The translations under genes and the position numbers were made by a program. DNA of 64,000 nt, from positions 1-64,000 of the forward strand of contig NZ_MRWE01000010.1 of the NCBI RefSeq assembly GCF_002093665.1, written 5' to 3'. Under the pieces are notes generated by a model, which worked only from the letters and a program-made list of their open reading frames with translations, searched no databases and was not told where the DNA came from. This stretch comes from Rouxiella badensis (GTDB lineage Bacteria; Pseudomonadota; Gammaproteobacteria; Enterobacterales; Enterobacteriaceae). This document shows, one piece after another, positions 41,612 to 50,668 of this stretch (within the stretch, counting starts at the first letter, position 1; every line of letters starts with the position of its first letter).

Positions 41612-44600
41612 TCAAATCTCCCAGCTGCCGGTTTCTGCGTTGTAACTCACCGGCATAGAGTCCCCAGCGGGATTGTTCAACCGCCAGGTATTGCTACTTC
41701 GGTCCCGGAACACCTCGAACGCGCTACCGTCCTGCTGAATATAATACTGTTCGCCTTTTTTGTAAGTGCCATGGAAAATCCCCGTCCTCTCTATTTTTAC
41801 ACCGCTCAGGTCAATCCCCGTCACTTTCAGGCTGTCATCAAGCGTCGGGAGCGTACCTTTTGAATTCACCCACTGATTGTTCTTGAGTTCAGGTCGTTGA
41901 ATCGCCGGACCCTTATTAATTGCAGGCTGGCCGATGGTGCTGTAGTCGGGATTCATCTTACTGTACGTTCCCTGAGGAGGGCGTGAGTTGCCCCATGTTC
42001 TTGCGCCTCCCTGTAGCCCCACACTAGAGTTAGGCCGCCAGCTGTTGGTATCTGCGTGGTAACTCACCGGCATATGGTACGTTGATGATTGATCGGGGTT
42101 CTTCAAACGCCAGGTATTGCTACTTCGGTCCCGGAACACCTCGAACGCGCTGCCGTCCTGCTGAATATAATACTGTTCACCCTTTTTGTAAGTGCCATGG
42201 AAAACCCCCGTCCTCTCTATTTTTACACCGCTCAGGTCAATCCCCGTCACCTTCAGGCTGTCATCAATCGTCGGGAGCGTACCTTTCACTCTTGATTCAA
42301 ACATATTTTCAATCGATTTGAAGGATTTGTTTTTCATGCACTTACCGGCATAATTACTCCCGATGGCAATGCCGTCAAATAGCAAGCCTGCCAGGATATT
42401 CTGTAAAACGTTAGACAATATTGCCTGTTTTTCTTCATTAGAGTCGGCAAGCGTGGCCAGGGTCAAATCTTTTGCTACGCTAATACTGGAACTTAGCGCA
42501 ATCTTTGCCATGAAAGTAATGATCCCCTTACCAGGTATAAAACTTGATGCTCCATTTACTAAATCGAATGCAATATTAACCAGCTGGTCTCGAAGGAGTT
42601 CGTTGGGAGTTTTAACCATCGTGTCCATATCTTGTTTCATACGACTGATAATGGTTTTAACAGTGTCAGCACCAATATTATTGGCTTTGGATAATGCCAA
42701 GCGGGTCTCTTTATGCTCAATAGGGATTTTGTTGCCGGTAATCCAAGTTTTAGTAAATGTATCAAATTTTTTCCTGCTATTTTTACACTCGTCTTGTGTT
42801 TTAATAGACAGATGTTTTAATATCCAGTTCTGCTCTTTTTGACTAAGGTTTTTATCATTGTCGAACTCAATGTAATCACCTAATGCGTCCCAGGCTAAAA
42901 CCTTGTTCCCTTGGGCTAGTGCAACAACTTCCTTTAATTTCTCACCATTTAAAGACATCAGCTTAGGTGTTTCTTCCTTATTAATGTAACGCTTGAGCTG
43001 ATTTTTGAATCTATCGTCAATGTCTTCTGACGTTGAAAGTTCTCTCGCCGTCGAGTGAAATGAAAATTCATAGAAAGCAGATAGATTATTTGTTGTCCCA
43101 TCATCCTTTTCAAGGTTAGCCATTTCGCCTTTAAATGCCGCCGTTATGGCAGAATCTGTATCTCCCGTAGTAAATAATCCACTGGAAGAGCCTGGGAGAA
43201 TTTTATCTCGAAATGCAGGTGGGATGTGATTATCCCATTCCACTTTAAGGTTAATCCCATGTAATTTACCACAAACGAGATCTGTCAGCGTAAAGTGTGT
43301 TGTTTTTTTTGCCACTGTGACGCTTGATTGGCCTCTGCCTTCCGTTATTATTTGTGTGGTTTTGATACGGCTGTCTGGAGTTAATGGCGAAAGCCCATTT
43401 TCATCAATAGCCTTTTGAACATAATTCCAGATATACGAAGGAGCGTGAAGTTTAGTGATAGTAGTCTCAGCTCCATTTATCACGCTTTGCATATAAGGAA
43501 CAATAACCTTTGTCGTAACATAATCTTCATCCCATGCTCCCCGGATATTTTCTTCCTTCTGCGTCTCAGTTATGCCCTCGACCAAGGGAGTTGACTGATT
43601 AACATTACTGGTAATAGGGGGTGAGGGTTTATTTTCAGGTTTTCTGTAATTCAACAGACCACCCCCTCCAAATCCAAAGTGTAGCCCATTAGTATTTTTT
43701 TCATCGTTCGCATTAAGGTTAATGTTTACCTTCCATGCAATGCTGTGGTCACCCGTCCGCAACCCCATCAGCGTCGCCATAATGTTGCGGGTCTCCTTCT
43801 CACCTTTCCCCCACAGATGGGTCACCTCGTGGCGCAGCAAGTCCTTACCAGCAGCTCCCTCCCGGATAAAAATACGGCTGTCACCGTCCCTGACGCATGC
43901 ATCAAAATCACGCTGCCCGGGCTTGACCTTCCCGAGAACAACCAGCTGGTTTGCGTTTTTTCCTTCCTTCTGATAGGAGCGGAGTTTCTCAGACTGAGCG
44001 TCACAGGCAACGACCAGTGCCGCTGGTGTCAGCCCTCGTTCTTTTATGAAGTCACGCTCTGTTTTTGTCAGAATGCCGTTTAACCTGGCCTTTTCCTGTG
44101 CAAGGTCTTTCAGTGCATCGTCCAAGGCACGGTCAATAGTCGCAACTTCGTCTTTCCCCATGCTCTCCGGACCCGCTCGTCCACGTCTGACAATATCAGC
44201 CATCTTTCCGACAGCCTGCTCCACGCGGTCTCCTTTTCCCTGGTAAGGGAAAACCTGATTACGCTCTGCTGCACTCTCCATGGCATCAGTTATAAATTCA
44301 GCCGCCGCCTCTGCGCCTTCCCTTCCTCCGGCGGCAGCCAACGTGGTACCGGAACTGATGAGGTTATTCCCCACGAAGTGATTACCGGCCTGCTCCATCG
44401 TATGCGCGAAGCCGTTCTTTTTAATATCATTCAGCATCGCCAGCCCGTTTTTGGCCGCCCTAAGGACCTGCGGCAATGCCGCATCCGCGGTCGATGCAGC
44501 AACAAATTTCCAGGTGTCATTTCTGGCTCCGGAAAGCGTTCCGGAAGGCAGGGCATGGCCCGGCATAACCGACTGCTTCAGAAAATTAACGCGTTCTTTC

Positions 44601-47434
44601 CCTGCCTGATAGATTAACCCTGCTGACACCGCTCCACGGATACGCCCCCATGCGCTGCCCACGATCCCCCCTGGCATGAGGATGTTGACACTCTGTGAAA
44701 TCAGTTTACGGAGTGTCAGACTGACGAGCGAACTCCCCAGCCTGGCTGCACCTTTGTCTGTCATCAGATTTGCCCACTTCAGCCCCGGCTCTGCCAGAAC
44801 CGCCCTGTACTCGCGGGGAAGTTTCAGCGTGCCATCACATTTCTGCCGGTAATTTTCTTTAATCAGAACGGCAAATGCCTTCCTGTCAAATCCGGGTGAG
44901 TCAATATCTCCGGCAAGCTTCTCCGCCAGCACCGCCACCTGAGCCTGCTTTTCCGCCGGGCTTAACTCTTCTTTTTCATTCATCCGCTCTGCGAGCACCA
45001 GTGCAAGATACATCGCCACTTTCTGCTGAGGGCCGTAAACTTCAGGCTCCCGGTGGGTGACCACCTGAAGTGCTGCTGCAGCGGTCCGCATCGCCCCCTC
45101 TGCCTGCAGCAGTACCTCTGAGGCAGGCAGTCCCACTTCGGTCTTTGTTAACAGGTCCTGCGAAAACGTCAGGGCCTCTGCACTTCCTTCCGCCTTACGG
45201 GCTTGATTAACGGCCTCTTTGAATCCGCCCTGACACTTTTGAATATCTGTAAGGAATCTTCTGAGAGTGTCCACTTTTTTTCGCTGCTGACTGATGTCTT
45301 CTGGTTGCGCAGGGAGTTTGCGGGGGTCATCTTTTTCCATAGCGGTCAGCTGAGCCTTCGCCAGGGTGAATTCATTCTGACTGGTCGTCTGCAGCGCGTG
45401 CAGGTTTTTTTGGGTTTCCTGCCAGCGGTGTTCAACGAACGAAAAGGCTTCTTTCAGCTCAGTCCGGGCTAATGACACTGCTTTAGCACTTTTTGCGCGC
45501 ATGTCACTCACATTACTCAGGGAGTCAGTGCCCTTTTTGTGCACCAGCATATCTGCCACTTTATTGGCGGCTTTGGCACTTCCCGCCAGCGCTTTGCCTT
45601 TGAGCTCAAACCAGTGCAGTGACGTAAGCAGCGGCTCACTTTTTACCTCAAGCAGGTCCGTCAGTTTTTTTCTCTCAGGCCCGGGCGAGCCCATCTTTTC
45701 AGTCACGCCCGACACCACATGTGCAATTTTTGCGTATGCACCGCGAAGCACCACCGCCATCTCTTTCAGCTGCGTCACTGTATCAGCCCCGGAGCCAACA
45801 GACTGCAGGTTGCGGGTATCCTCTCGTACCAGGCTGAACGCCAGTCCGGTTTCCCTGAGCGGCGGTTTAAGCTCTTTCGACCTGATACTTTTATGTGCCA
45901 GCGTGAGTTTCTCCACTGCCTCATTAAACACGTCACGCCGTGTTTTCGGCTCATCAGCAGTCATGTCAGCACCTATAAGCGTTCTGTACATGGCAACTGC
46001 CGCAGTAGCTGCAGCTTTCAGTTCCTTAGTACTCGCGATGGCTGGAGGTTTCCCTGATACCAGCATCTTAAGGTCGGGCGTCAGAAATTCGCAAAATCTC
46101 TGCAGCTGGCTGACAGCATCCCGGACCTTCCCTTTCGGTAAAGTGTCGACAGCCCGTGACAGCGTTTGTGTGGCCTCCCGGATATAAATCAGCTCCCGGT
46201 ATACGCCTTTTTCAAGATTTTGCTCATGCGCTTTCAGGTTGTCCAGGACATCGGTCACCGGGTCTTTTTTGCTGCCTGGTTCGGATACTTTCACAAGGGC
46301 AGCTTTTACCCTGCCGGACTTATCCGGATAAGTGCTTTCAATCGATTCATTTCTTCTCGCCTTCACAACCTCAAGCGCATTTTTTATTTTATGCCGCGCG
46401 TTGCTCAGTTTCTCTGGTAATCCCAGAACATCACTCCCTTTGGCTGCAACTTTGACGCTTTTCAGGATGTTAACCGAGTCTTCCAGTGCCGCAGACAGGT
46501 CCTTCAATGCCTCACAGGCGTCCAGACGAATCTGTTTTTCTCCCGCTGACAGACCTTTTACGGTTTCAGGGCTGACCTGAATAACCTCCATACTGTCCTT
46601 CACCACCTTAACCGCCGCCGCCAGCACGCTGCGTTCTTCCGAGCAGGCCAGCTTTTTTTTCAGCTTTTGCAGCGAGCTCAGTTCCTTCTGTTCTTCAGAT
46701 GTCAGCCCACCCGCCTTGTTCTCCAGTGCAGTGAGCCTTTTTTCCTGTGTTTCATCCAGACCGTCCAGTTTACCCAGCGTGTTCTCCAGGCTCTCCACCG
46801 CCGCTTTCAGTTCCGGTCCCGAATCATCAAGATACTCCCGGTTTATGCCCCCCTCCATGATAAACTCATTCGCAGTGGCAACGACGCTTTCACGGATTTC
46901 CTCATCCAGCAGCAAGCGGAGGGTCTGAGCATCAACAACCTCTTCTTCCGCTTTCGCTATGGCTGGCTGCATTCCTGTGAGTTCATCCGTTCCGGCCGCG
47001 CTTTCTGCCGCAGATGCCACCACATCCTGCAGTAACGATTCCGTGGCGTGGAGAAGGCCTTCAGCTGCTTTCGTAACCCCGGCACCCTCAGGAATATCTT
47101 TAAATTTTTCGCCGGGAAATATTTCCCACAGCATCTGCCAGTTCTCACGAGCATAGGGTTCGTCCAGTTCACCGTTCGCTGCTATGAATCCCCCCTCCGA
47201 GAGGCTCTCCCTGAGAGCAGGAGAGGCTTTCTGATAATCATTCAGTAACCGGAGAGTTTTTTCATGAGGCTTGGGCATTTCTTTCATTGCACTGCATCCC
47301 TGAGAGATAATAGCAAGACAGCCCGGGTCCTCATGGGTGCCCGCACTCTCTTTGCGTACGGCGTCTGCCTGAGCGGTGGTGTTTACTGTTGAGAGCGGGA
47401 CGCTGGCATGCTGAAACTTTTTTGTGGTGGGCAT
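41612..47434 (-). CDS. Giant multidomain putative effector/toxin with HEVTH motif
   Basis: A 1940-residue protein not recognised as any named gene. Residues 1-60 are Ser/Thr-rich without a Sec signal. Residues about 60-900 are almost entirely helical and charged, with many Lys/Glu/Ala heptad-like stretches. About 900-1100 is more hydrophobic ('SQSVNILMPGGIVGSAWGR', 'GREGAEAAAEFITDAME'). At 1202-1206 is HEVTH within 'DLLRHEVTHLWGKGEKE', a zincin-type HExxH motif. Residues 1240-1715 are encoded by AT-rich DNA and include a hydrophobic run near 1630-1670. The C-terminus has two near-identical modules (1717-1801, 1859-1940) rich in 'GTYKKGEQYYIQQDGSAFEVFRD', reminiscent of tails in dermonecrotic-toxin-like (DUF6543) proteins. 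A secreted effector or toxin is inferred; no secretion or immunity gene is adjacent. Confidence 0.65.
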   Translation of the reverse strand: MPTTKKFQHASVPLSTVNTTAQADAVRKESAGTHEDPGCLAIISQGCSAMKEMPKPHEKTLRLLNDYQKASPALRESLSEGGFIAANGELDEPYARENWQMLWEIFPGEKFKDIPEGAGVTKAAEGLLHATESLLQDVVASAAESAAGTDELTGMQPAIAKAEEEVVDAQTLRLLLDEEIRESVVATANEFIMEGGINREYLDDSGPELKAAVESLENTLGKLDGLDETQEKRLTALENKAGGLTSEEQKELSSLQKLKKKLACSEERSVLAAAVKVVKDSMEVIQVSPETVKGLSAGEKQIRLDACEALKDLSAALEDSVNILKSVKVAAKGSDVLGLPEKLSNARHKIKNALEVVKARRNESIESTYPDKSGRVKAALVKVSEPGSKKDPVTDVLDNLKAHEQNLEKGVYRELIYIREATQTLSRAVDTLPKGKVRDAVSQLQRFCEFLTPDLKMLVSGKPPAIASTKELKAAATAAVAMYRTLIGADMTADEPKTRRDVFNEAVEKLTLAHKSIRSKELKPPLRETGLAFSLVREDTRNLQSVGSGADTVTQLKEMAVVLRGAYAKIAHVVSGVTEKMGSPGPERKKLTDLLEVKSEPLLTSLHWFELKGKALAGSAKAANKVADMLVHKKGTDSLSNVSDMRAKSAKAVSLARTELKEAFSFVEHRWQETQKNLHALQTTSQNEFTLAKAQLTAMEKDDPRKLPAQPEDISQQRKKVDTLRRFLTDIQKCQGGFKEAVNQARKAEGSAEALTFSQDLLTKTEVGLPASEVLLQAEGAMRTAAAALQVVTHREPEVYGPQQKVAMYLALVLAERMNEKEELSPAEKQAQVAVLAEKLAGDIDSPGFDRKAFAVLIKENYRQKCDGTLKLPREYRAVLAEPGLKWANLMTDKGAARLGSSLVSLTLRKLISQSVNILMPGGIVGSAWGRIRGAVSAGLIYQAGKERVNFLKQSVMPGHALPSGTLSGARNDTWKFVAASTADAALPQVLRAAKNGLAMLNDIKKNGFAHTMEQAGNHFVGNNLISSGTTLAAAGGREGAEAAAEFITDAMESAAERNQVFPYQGKGDRVEQAVGKMADIVRRGRAGPESMGKDEVATIDRALDDALKDLAQEKARLNGILTKTERDFIKERGLTPAALVVACDAQSEKLRSYQKEGKNANQLVVLGKVKPGQRDFDACVRDGDSRIFIREGAAGKDLLRHEVTHLWGKGEKETRNIMATLMGLRTGDHSIAWKVNINLNANDEKNTNGLHFGFGGGGLLNYRKPENKPSPPITSNVNQSTPLVEGITETQKEENIRGAWDEDYVTTKVIVPYMQSVINGAETTITKLHAPSYIWNYVQKAIDENGLSPLTPDSRIKTTQIITEGRGQSSVTVAKKTTHFTLTDLVCGKLHGINLKVEWDNHIPPAFRDKILPGSSSGLFTTGDTDSAITAAFKGEMANLEKDDGTTNNLSAFYEFSFHSTARELSTSEDIDDRFKNQLKRYINKEETPKLMSLNGEKLKEVVALAQGNKVLAWDALGDYIEFDNDKNLSQKEQNWILKHLSIKTQDECKNSRKKFDTFTKTWITGNKIPIEHKETRLALSKANNIGADTVKTIISRMKQDMDTMVKTPNELLRDQLVNIAFDLVNGASSFIPGKGIITFMAKIALSSSISVAKDLTLATLADSNEEKQAILSNVLQNILAGLLFDGIAIGSNYAGKCMKNKSFKSIENMFESRVKGTLPTIDDSLKVTGIDLSGVKIERTGVFHGTYKKGEQYYIQQDGSAFEVFRDRSSNTWRLKNPDQSSTYHMPVSYHADTNSWRPNSSVGLQGGARTWGNSRPPQGTYSKMNPDYSTIGQPAINKGPAIQRPELKNNQWVNSKGTLPTLDDSLKVTGIDLSGVKIERTGIFHGTYKKGEQYYIQQDGSAFEVFRDRSSNTWRLNNPAGDSMPVSYNAETGSWEI
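41615..41860 (-). repeat. C-terminal module B of the giant protein (direct repeat)
   Basis: Encodes residues 1859-1940. Nearly identical at the DNA level to 42032-42286, offset 426 bases. Both begin KGTLPT(L/I)DDSLKVTGIDL and contain FRDRSSNTWRL. Confidence 0.9.
42032..42286 (-). repeat. C-terminal module A of the giant protein (direct repeat)
   Basis: Encodes residues 1717-1801, the first copy of the duplicated module; differs from the second copy by a few substitutions and a three-residue longer loop (NPDQSSTYHMP against NPAGDSMP). Confidence 0.9.
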
Positions 47435-47851
47435 GGGAGTACTTCCTGGTCAATGTCTGGCTAAATTGATCGGGATATTATCCTGCCGCAACAGAAGGCT
47501 TTTCTGGATTAAGCTGATTTCTTATGTATTTTTACATGATGACTAGACTGGCGAGTCATCATCTGCGGTCATCATGACAGCCCTTGTCTCAGTGATGTAG
47601 TCACTACAACGGGTATCATAAGCGCACAGTGCGAGGAACTGTGTTTTCCACTGCCGGAGAAATGGCACCACAGCGCCCGGCAGGCTAGCGGAAACCGGGG
47701 TCGGGTAAGGCATAGCATCAACGCACCGTTAAATCTGGCCGTCCGCAGTGAAGGGATCCCCCTGTTCGACGCAGAAAGTGGCTATCGACTGGAAGAGCAT
47801 TAATCTTAGTAAATCCGCCGTTCGAGATGAGCGAATGGCGGATTAATCCTC
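47435..47851. other. Region upstream of the giant gene with a startless open frame
   Basis: It should carry the giant gene's promoter (about 47435-47540). On the plus strand 47543-47806 is open for 87 sense codons, ending 'NLAVRSEGIPLFDAESGYRLEEH', but has no ATG, GTG or TTG with a ribosome binding site near its beginning. It may be the tail of a disrupted gene. Family not recognised. Confidence 0.35.
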
Positions 47852-48901
47852 CTAATCTCTCGCCGCCGCGGCTCGCGATGACTGAAGCGAGCGAATTCCT
47901 CGCGCAATCCGTGTTTCTATCTGGGAGTAAAAAATGCAGCCAAAGATCACCGCGATAATGGAAAATACAATGCCGAAGAGATCGTGATTGATATTGAAGT
48001 GAGTAAAGAAGAAGTGTTTGGAGTACTCGAAGAAATAGTGCGTGATATAGATGCTGTAAGACGCATTGCCTACATAAACTAATAATCGATATATTTTTCC
48101 TTGCGACTCCCTCATCAAACTAAACAGAAAAACAATCGCCAGCGACGTTAACCCGAAGCAAACGAATCTCGGAGCCCCCTTTGCCGACAGCCACATTCCC
48201 AGTAAGAAAAAAATCACAATCAGCGGACAGGCATAAAGACTGGGGAGGCGGGCCTGACCCAACCGCATAAATATCTGCGCATACACGCAGCCGATAGCAA
48301 AGTTAATCATCAGCGTATCGCCAATCATATAGCTGAAATTATCCAGGTCCAGACGCGGTCCCCGCAGCGAGAAGAGGTTAACCACCAGGACCATCAGCAC
48401 AATCAGCGACGCAGTGGTAAACACCAGGCTGCGTTTATTTGGGACCAGCATCATGATGACCGCATAAATCAGGTAAAAGAACATCTCATACACCAGCGAC
48501 CATGAGGGACCGACCAGCATTAAATAGTTGGGGTCGCTGGTAAAGGTGGGCAGCAGCAGGATATTACCAAAAATCTGATACAGGCTGGCGGGATGATTTT
48601 TTAGCAGATAAATCAGTAAAAAAGGGGTCAACACTAGCAGGAATAAAGGATAGATTCTCTCCACCCTCTTCTTAATAAAGTCGAGGGCGGTCGACAGCCC
48701 CAGCCTGGAATCTTCACGGGTTTTATAACTCATGATAAATCCGCTAAGAATGAAAAAGGCATCTACGCCGAAATCGCCAATATATTGCAGGCCAAGACGC
48801 AGTGAAATTGCGGTCTGAGAGTCTCCCCATAGGTGGTTAATCACAACGAAGGTCGCAGCAAAAGCCCTAAGGATCTGTAATGAATCAATTTTTGATTTCA
48901 T
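47852..48901 (-). CDS. Acyltransferase 3-family membrane protein
   Basis: A 349-residue inner-membrane acyltransferase with about ten hydrophobic segments. The N-terminal 'IDSLQILRAFAATFVVINHLW' with the conserved His, followed by 'FGVDAFFILSGFIMSYK' and 'RVERIYPLF', is the signature of the OafA/NodX (acyltransferase 3) family, which adds acetyl or succinyl groups to surface polysaccharides or other glycans. No polysaccharide cluster is nearby. It is divergent from the MFS gene at 49163. Confidence 0.88.
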   Translation of the reverse strand: MKSKIDSLQILRAFAATFVVINHLWGDSQTAISLRLGLQYIGDFGVDAFFILSGFIMSYKTREDSRLGLSTALDFIKKRVERIYPLFLLVLTPFLLIYLLKNHPASLYQIFGNILLLPTFTSDPNYLMLVGPSWSLVYEMFFYLIYAVIMMLVPNKRSLVFTTASLIVLMVLVVNLFSLRGPRLDLDNFSYMIGDTLMINFAIGCVYAQIFMRLGQARLPSLYACPLIVIFFLLGMWLSAKGAPRFVCFGLTSLAIVFLFSLMRESQGKIYRLLVYVGNASYSIYITHYFFEYSKHFFFTHFNINHDLFGIVFSIIAVIFGCIFYSQIETRIARGIRSLQSSRAAAARD

Positions 48902-49162
48902 CGATTGAGTCTTGTTTTGAGTTCAACTCCTTTTGATCTGATTTGTCTCAAGCGGCGCATACTTAAACATGGACCACCGACCTCTTCATTCAATTTAGCC
49001 AATAAATCTATTTTAACCATTCTCGCTGATGCGCTATGCTCAAAAATCACCTTTCCTTGCCCGATCTTTTGCTAAGAATCGCAAAAGAAAAGACATATTA
49101 AAGCTATTAATCAGGGACTTGTTAATGTTCAGCTCAGGGGATTTCCTTTATATTCAGGCGTT

Positions 49163-50632
49163 ATGTCGATGAAAAAATTTTCACTGCCAGGCGGTTCCGC
49201 CCTGCCACTGCTGGTTGCCGGCGCCATGTTCATGGAGAACCTCGATGCGACGGTTATCGTTACGGCGCTTCCCAAAATGGCACTGGCGTTTGGCGTACCG
49301 GCTATCGATCTTAATATCGGCGTTTCTGCTTACATTCTAACCCTTACCGTCTTTATCCCTGCCAGCGGCTGGATAGCGAATCGCTTCGGGACGCGCACCA
49401 TTTTCTCATTGGCTATCATACTGTTTACTTTGGCCTCGGTGCTGTGCGCGACGAGCGTAAGTTTGCCCACCTTTACCGCGGCGCGGATGCTCCAGGGATT
49501 TGCGGGAGCCCTGATGGTGCCGGTCGGCAGACTGGTGGTTCTGCGCAATACCGCCAAAGCAGATTTGATTAAAGCGATCGCGACCATCACCTGGCCCGCG
49601 CTGGTGGCACCGATATTGGGGCCACCACTGGGCGGATTCATCACTACCTATGCGTCCTGGCACTGGATTTTTATCCTCAACGTACCTCTGGGGATCATCG
49701 CACTGCTGCTAAGCCTGAGATTAATCCCCAATGAAAAAGGGGCAAAAGGCATACCGTTTGACGTACTGGGCTTCCTGCTGACCGGCATTGCCTGCCTGGG
49801 CTTAATGTTTGGACTGGACCTGTTTAATAAAGGCGATGCAACCTATTGGCTGCCGTCACTTTGTGTGATCGGCAGCCTGCTGGTGGGCTCGTTGGCGGTG
49901 AAACACTCGCTTTCAAGCCCTCACCCGCTGTTGCCGATGGTGGCCATGAAGATTAAAAGTTACGGCGTAACGGTTATCGGCGGTTCACTGTTTCGTATCG
50001 CCATTGGTTCGCTGCCGTTCCTGCTGCCGCTGCTGTTCCAGCTCGGCTATGGTATGAACGCTTTCAACGCGGGTTTGCTGGTGTTATCGGTATTTGCGGG
50101 TAATCTGGCGATGAAGCCTTTCACTTCGGCAATTCTGTTCCGTTTCCCGTTTCGCACTATATTGGTGGTCAACGGCTTGCTGAATACGTTGACCATTTTC
50201 GCCTGCGCGTTTCTCACCCCGGCGGTGCCGACGACGCTGACCTTTATCTTGCTGTTTATCAGCGGTATGACGCGTTCAATGCAGTTCACGGCTATCAACA
50301 CGCTCGCCTTTTCACAGGTGCCTGGCCCACAAATGGGGGGCGCGAACACGCTGTTTAATACGGCACAGCAGCTCTCGTCAGGGCTAGGTATTGCCATCGG
50401 TGCACTGGCATTACGTATCGCCGAACACTTTGAGCCGGTCTCCAGCAACGGCACCTCGTTGGGCAGTTTCCACACTGCGTTTATCATCGTCGGCTGTATC
50501 GCCATCTTCGGCATGATTGACAGCATGACCCTTAACGTTACCGACGGCGATGAGATTCGGCAAAAGAAAAAGAAAGCGACGGCCCCGCCGTCTGAAACCG
50601 CGAAGGAGCCAGAAAACTCGGCTCAACACTGA
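49163..50632 (+). CDS. MFS multidrug transporter, DHA2 (14-TM) type
   Basis: A 489-residue proton-driven drug exporter of the EmrB/QacA family. The N-terminal 'MFMENLDATVIVTALPKMALAFGV' is the DHA2 motif D1, followed by 'IPASGWIANRFGTRTIF' (motif A) and 'AARMLQGFAGALMVPVGRLVVL' (motif B/C). The C-terminal 30 residues are charged and cytosolic. It is followed after 36 bases by an aldo/keto reductase gene on the same strand, probably one operon. Confidence 0.88.
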   Translation: MSMKKFSLPGGSALPLLVAGAMFMENLDATVIVTALPKMALAFGVPAIDLNIGVSAYILTLTVFIPASGWIANRFGTRTIFSLAIILFTLASVLCATSVSLPTFTAARMLQGFAGALMVPVGRLVVLRNTAKADLIKAIATITWPALVAPILGPPLGGFITTYASWHWIFILNVPLGIIALLLSLRLIPNEKGAKGIPFDVLGFLLTGIACLGLMFGLDLFNKGDATYWLPSLCVIGSLLVGSLAVKHSLSSPHPLLPMVAMKIKSYGVTVIGGSLFRIAIGSLPFLLPLLFQLGYGMNAFNAGLLVLSVFAGNLAMKPFTSAILFRFPFRTILVVNGLLNTLTIFACAFLTPAVPTTLTFILLFISGMTRSMQFTAINTLAFSQVPGPQMGGANTLFNTAQQLSSGLGIAIGALALRIAEHFEPVSSNGTSLGSFHTAFIIVGCIAIFGMIDSMTLNVTDGDEIRQKKKKATAPPSETAKEPENSAQH

Positions 50633-50668
50633 CTCATTCAAAACAATCAATAAGGTAAGGAGACAGAG

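Noticed and set aside
45501-46187. 228-codon plus-strand frame opposite the giant gene
   Set aside because: Shadow of the giant gene's helical Ala/Lys/Glu-rich part; composition (Ser/Leu-rich) is what an antisense reading would give.
41612-47434. Part of a type III, IV or VI secretion gene cluster
   Set aside because: No secretion-apparatus, chaperone, Hcp/VgrG/PAAR or immunity-like genes are seen in the surrounding sequence; only the effector-like protein itself hints at secretion.
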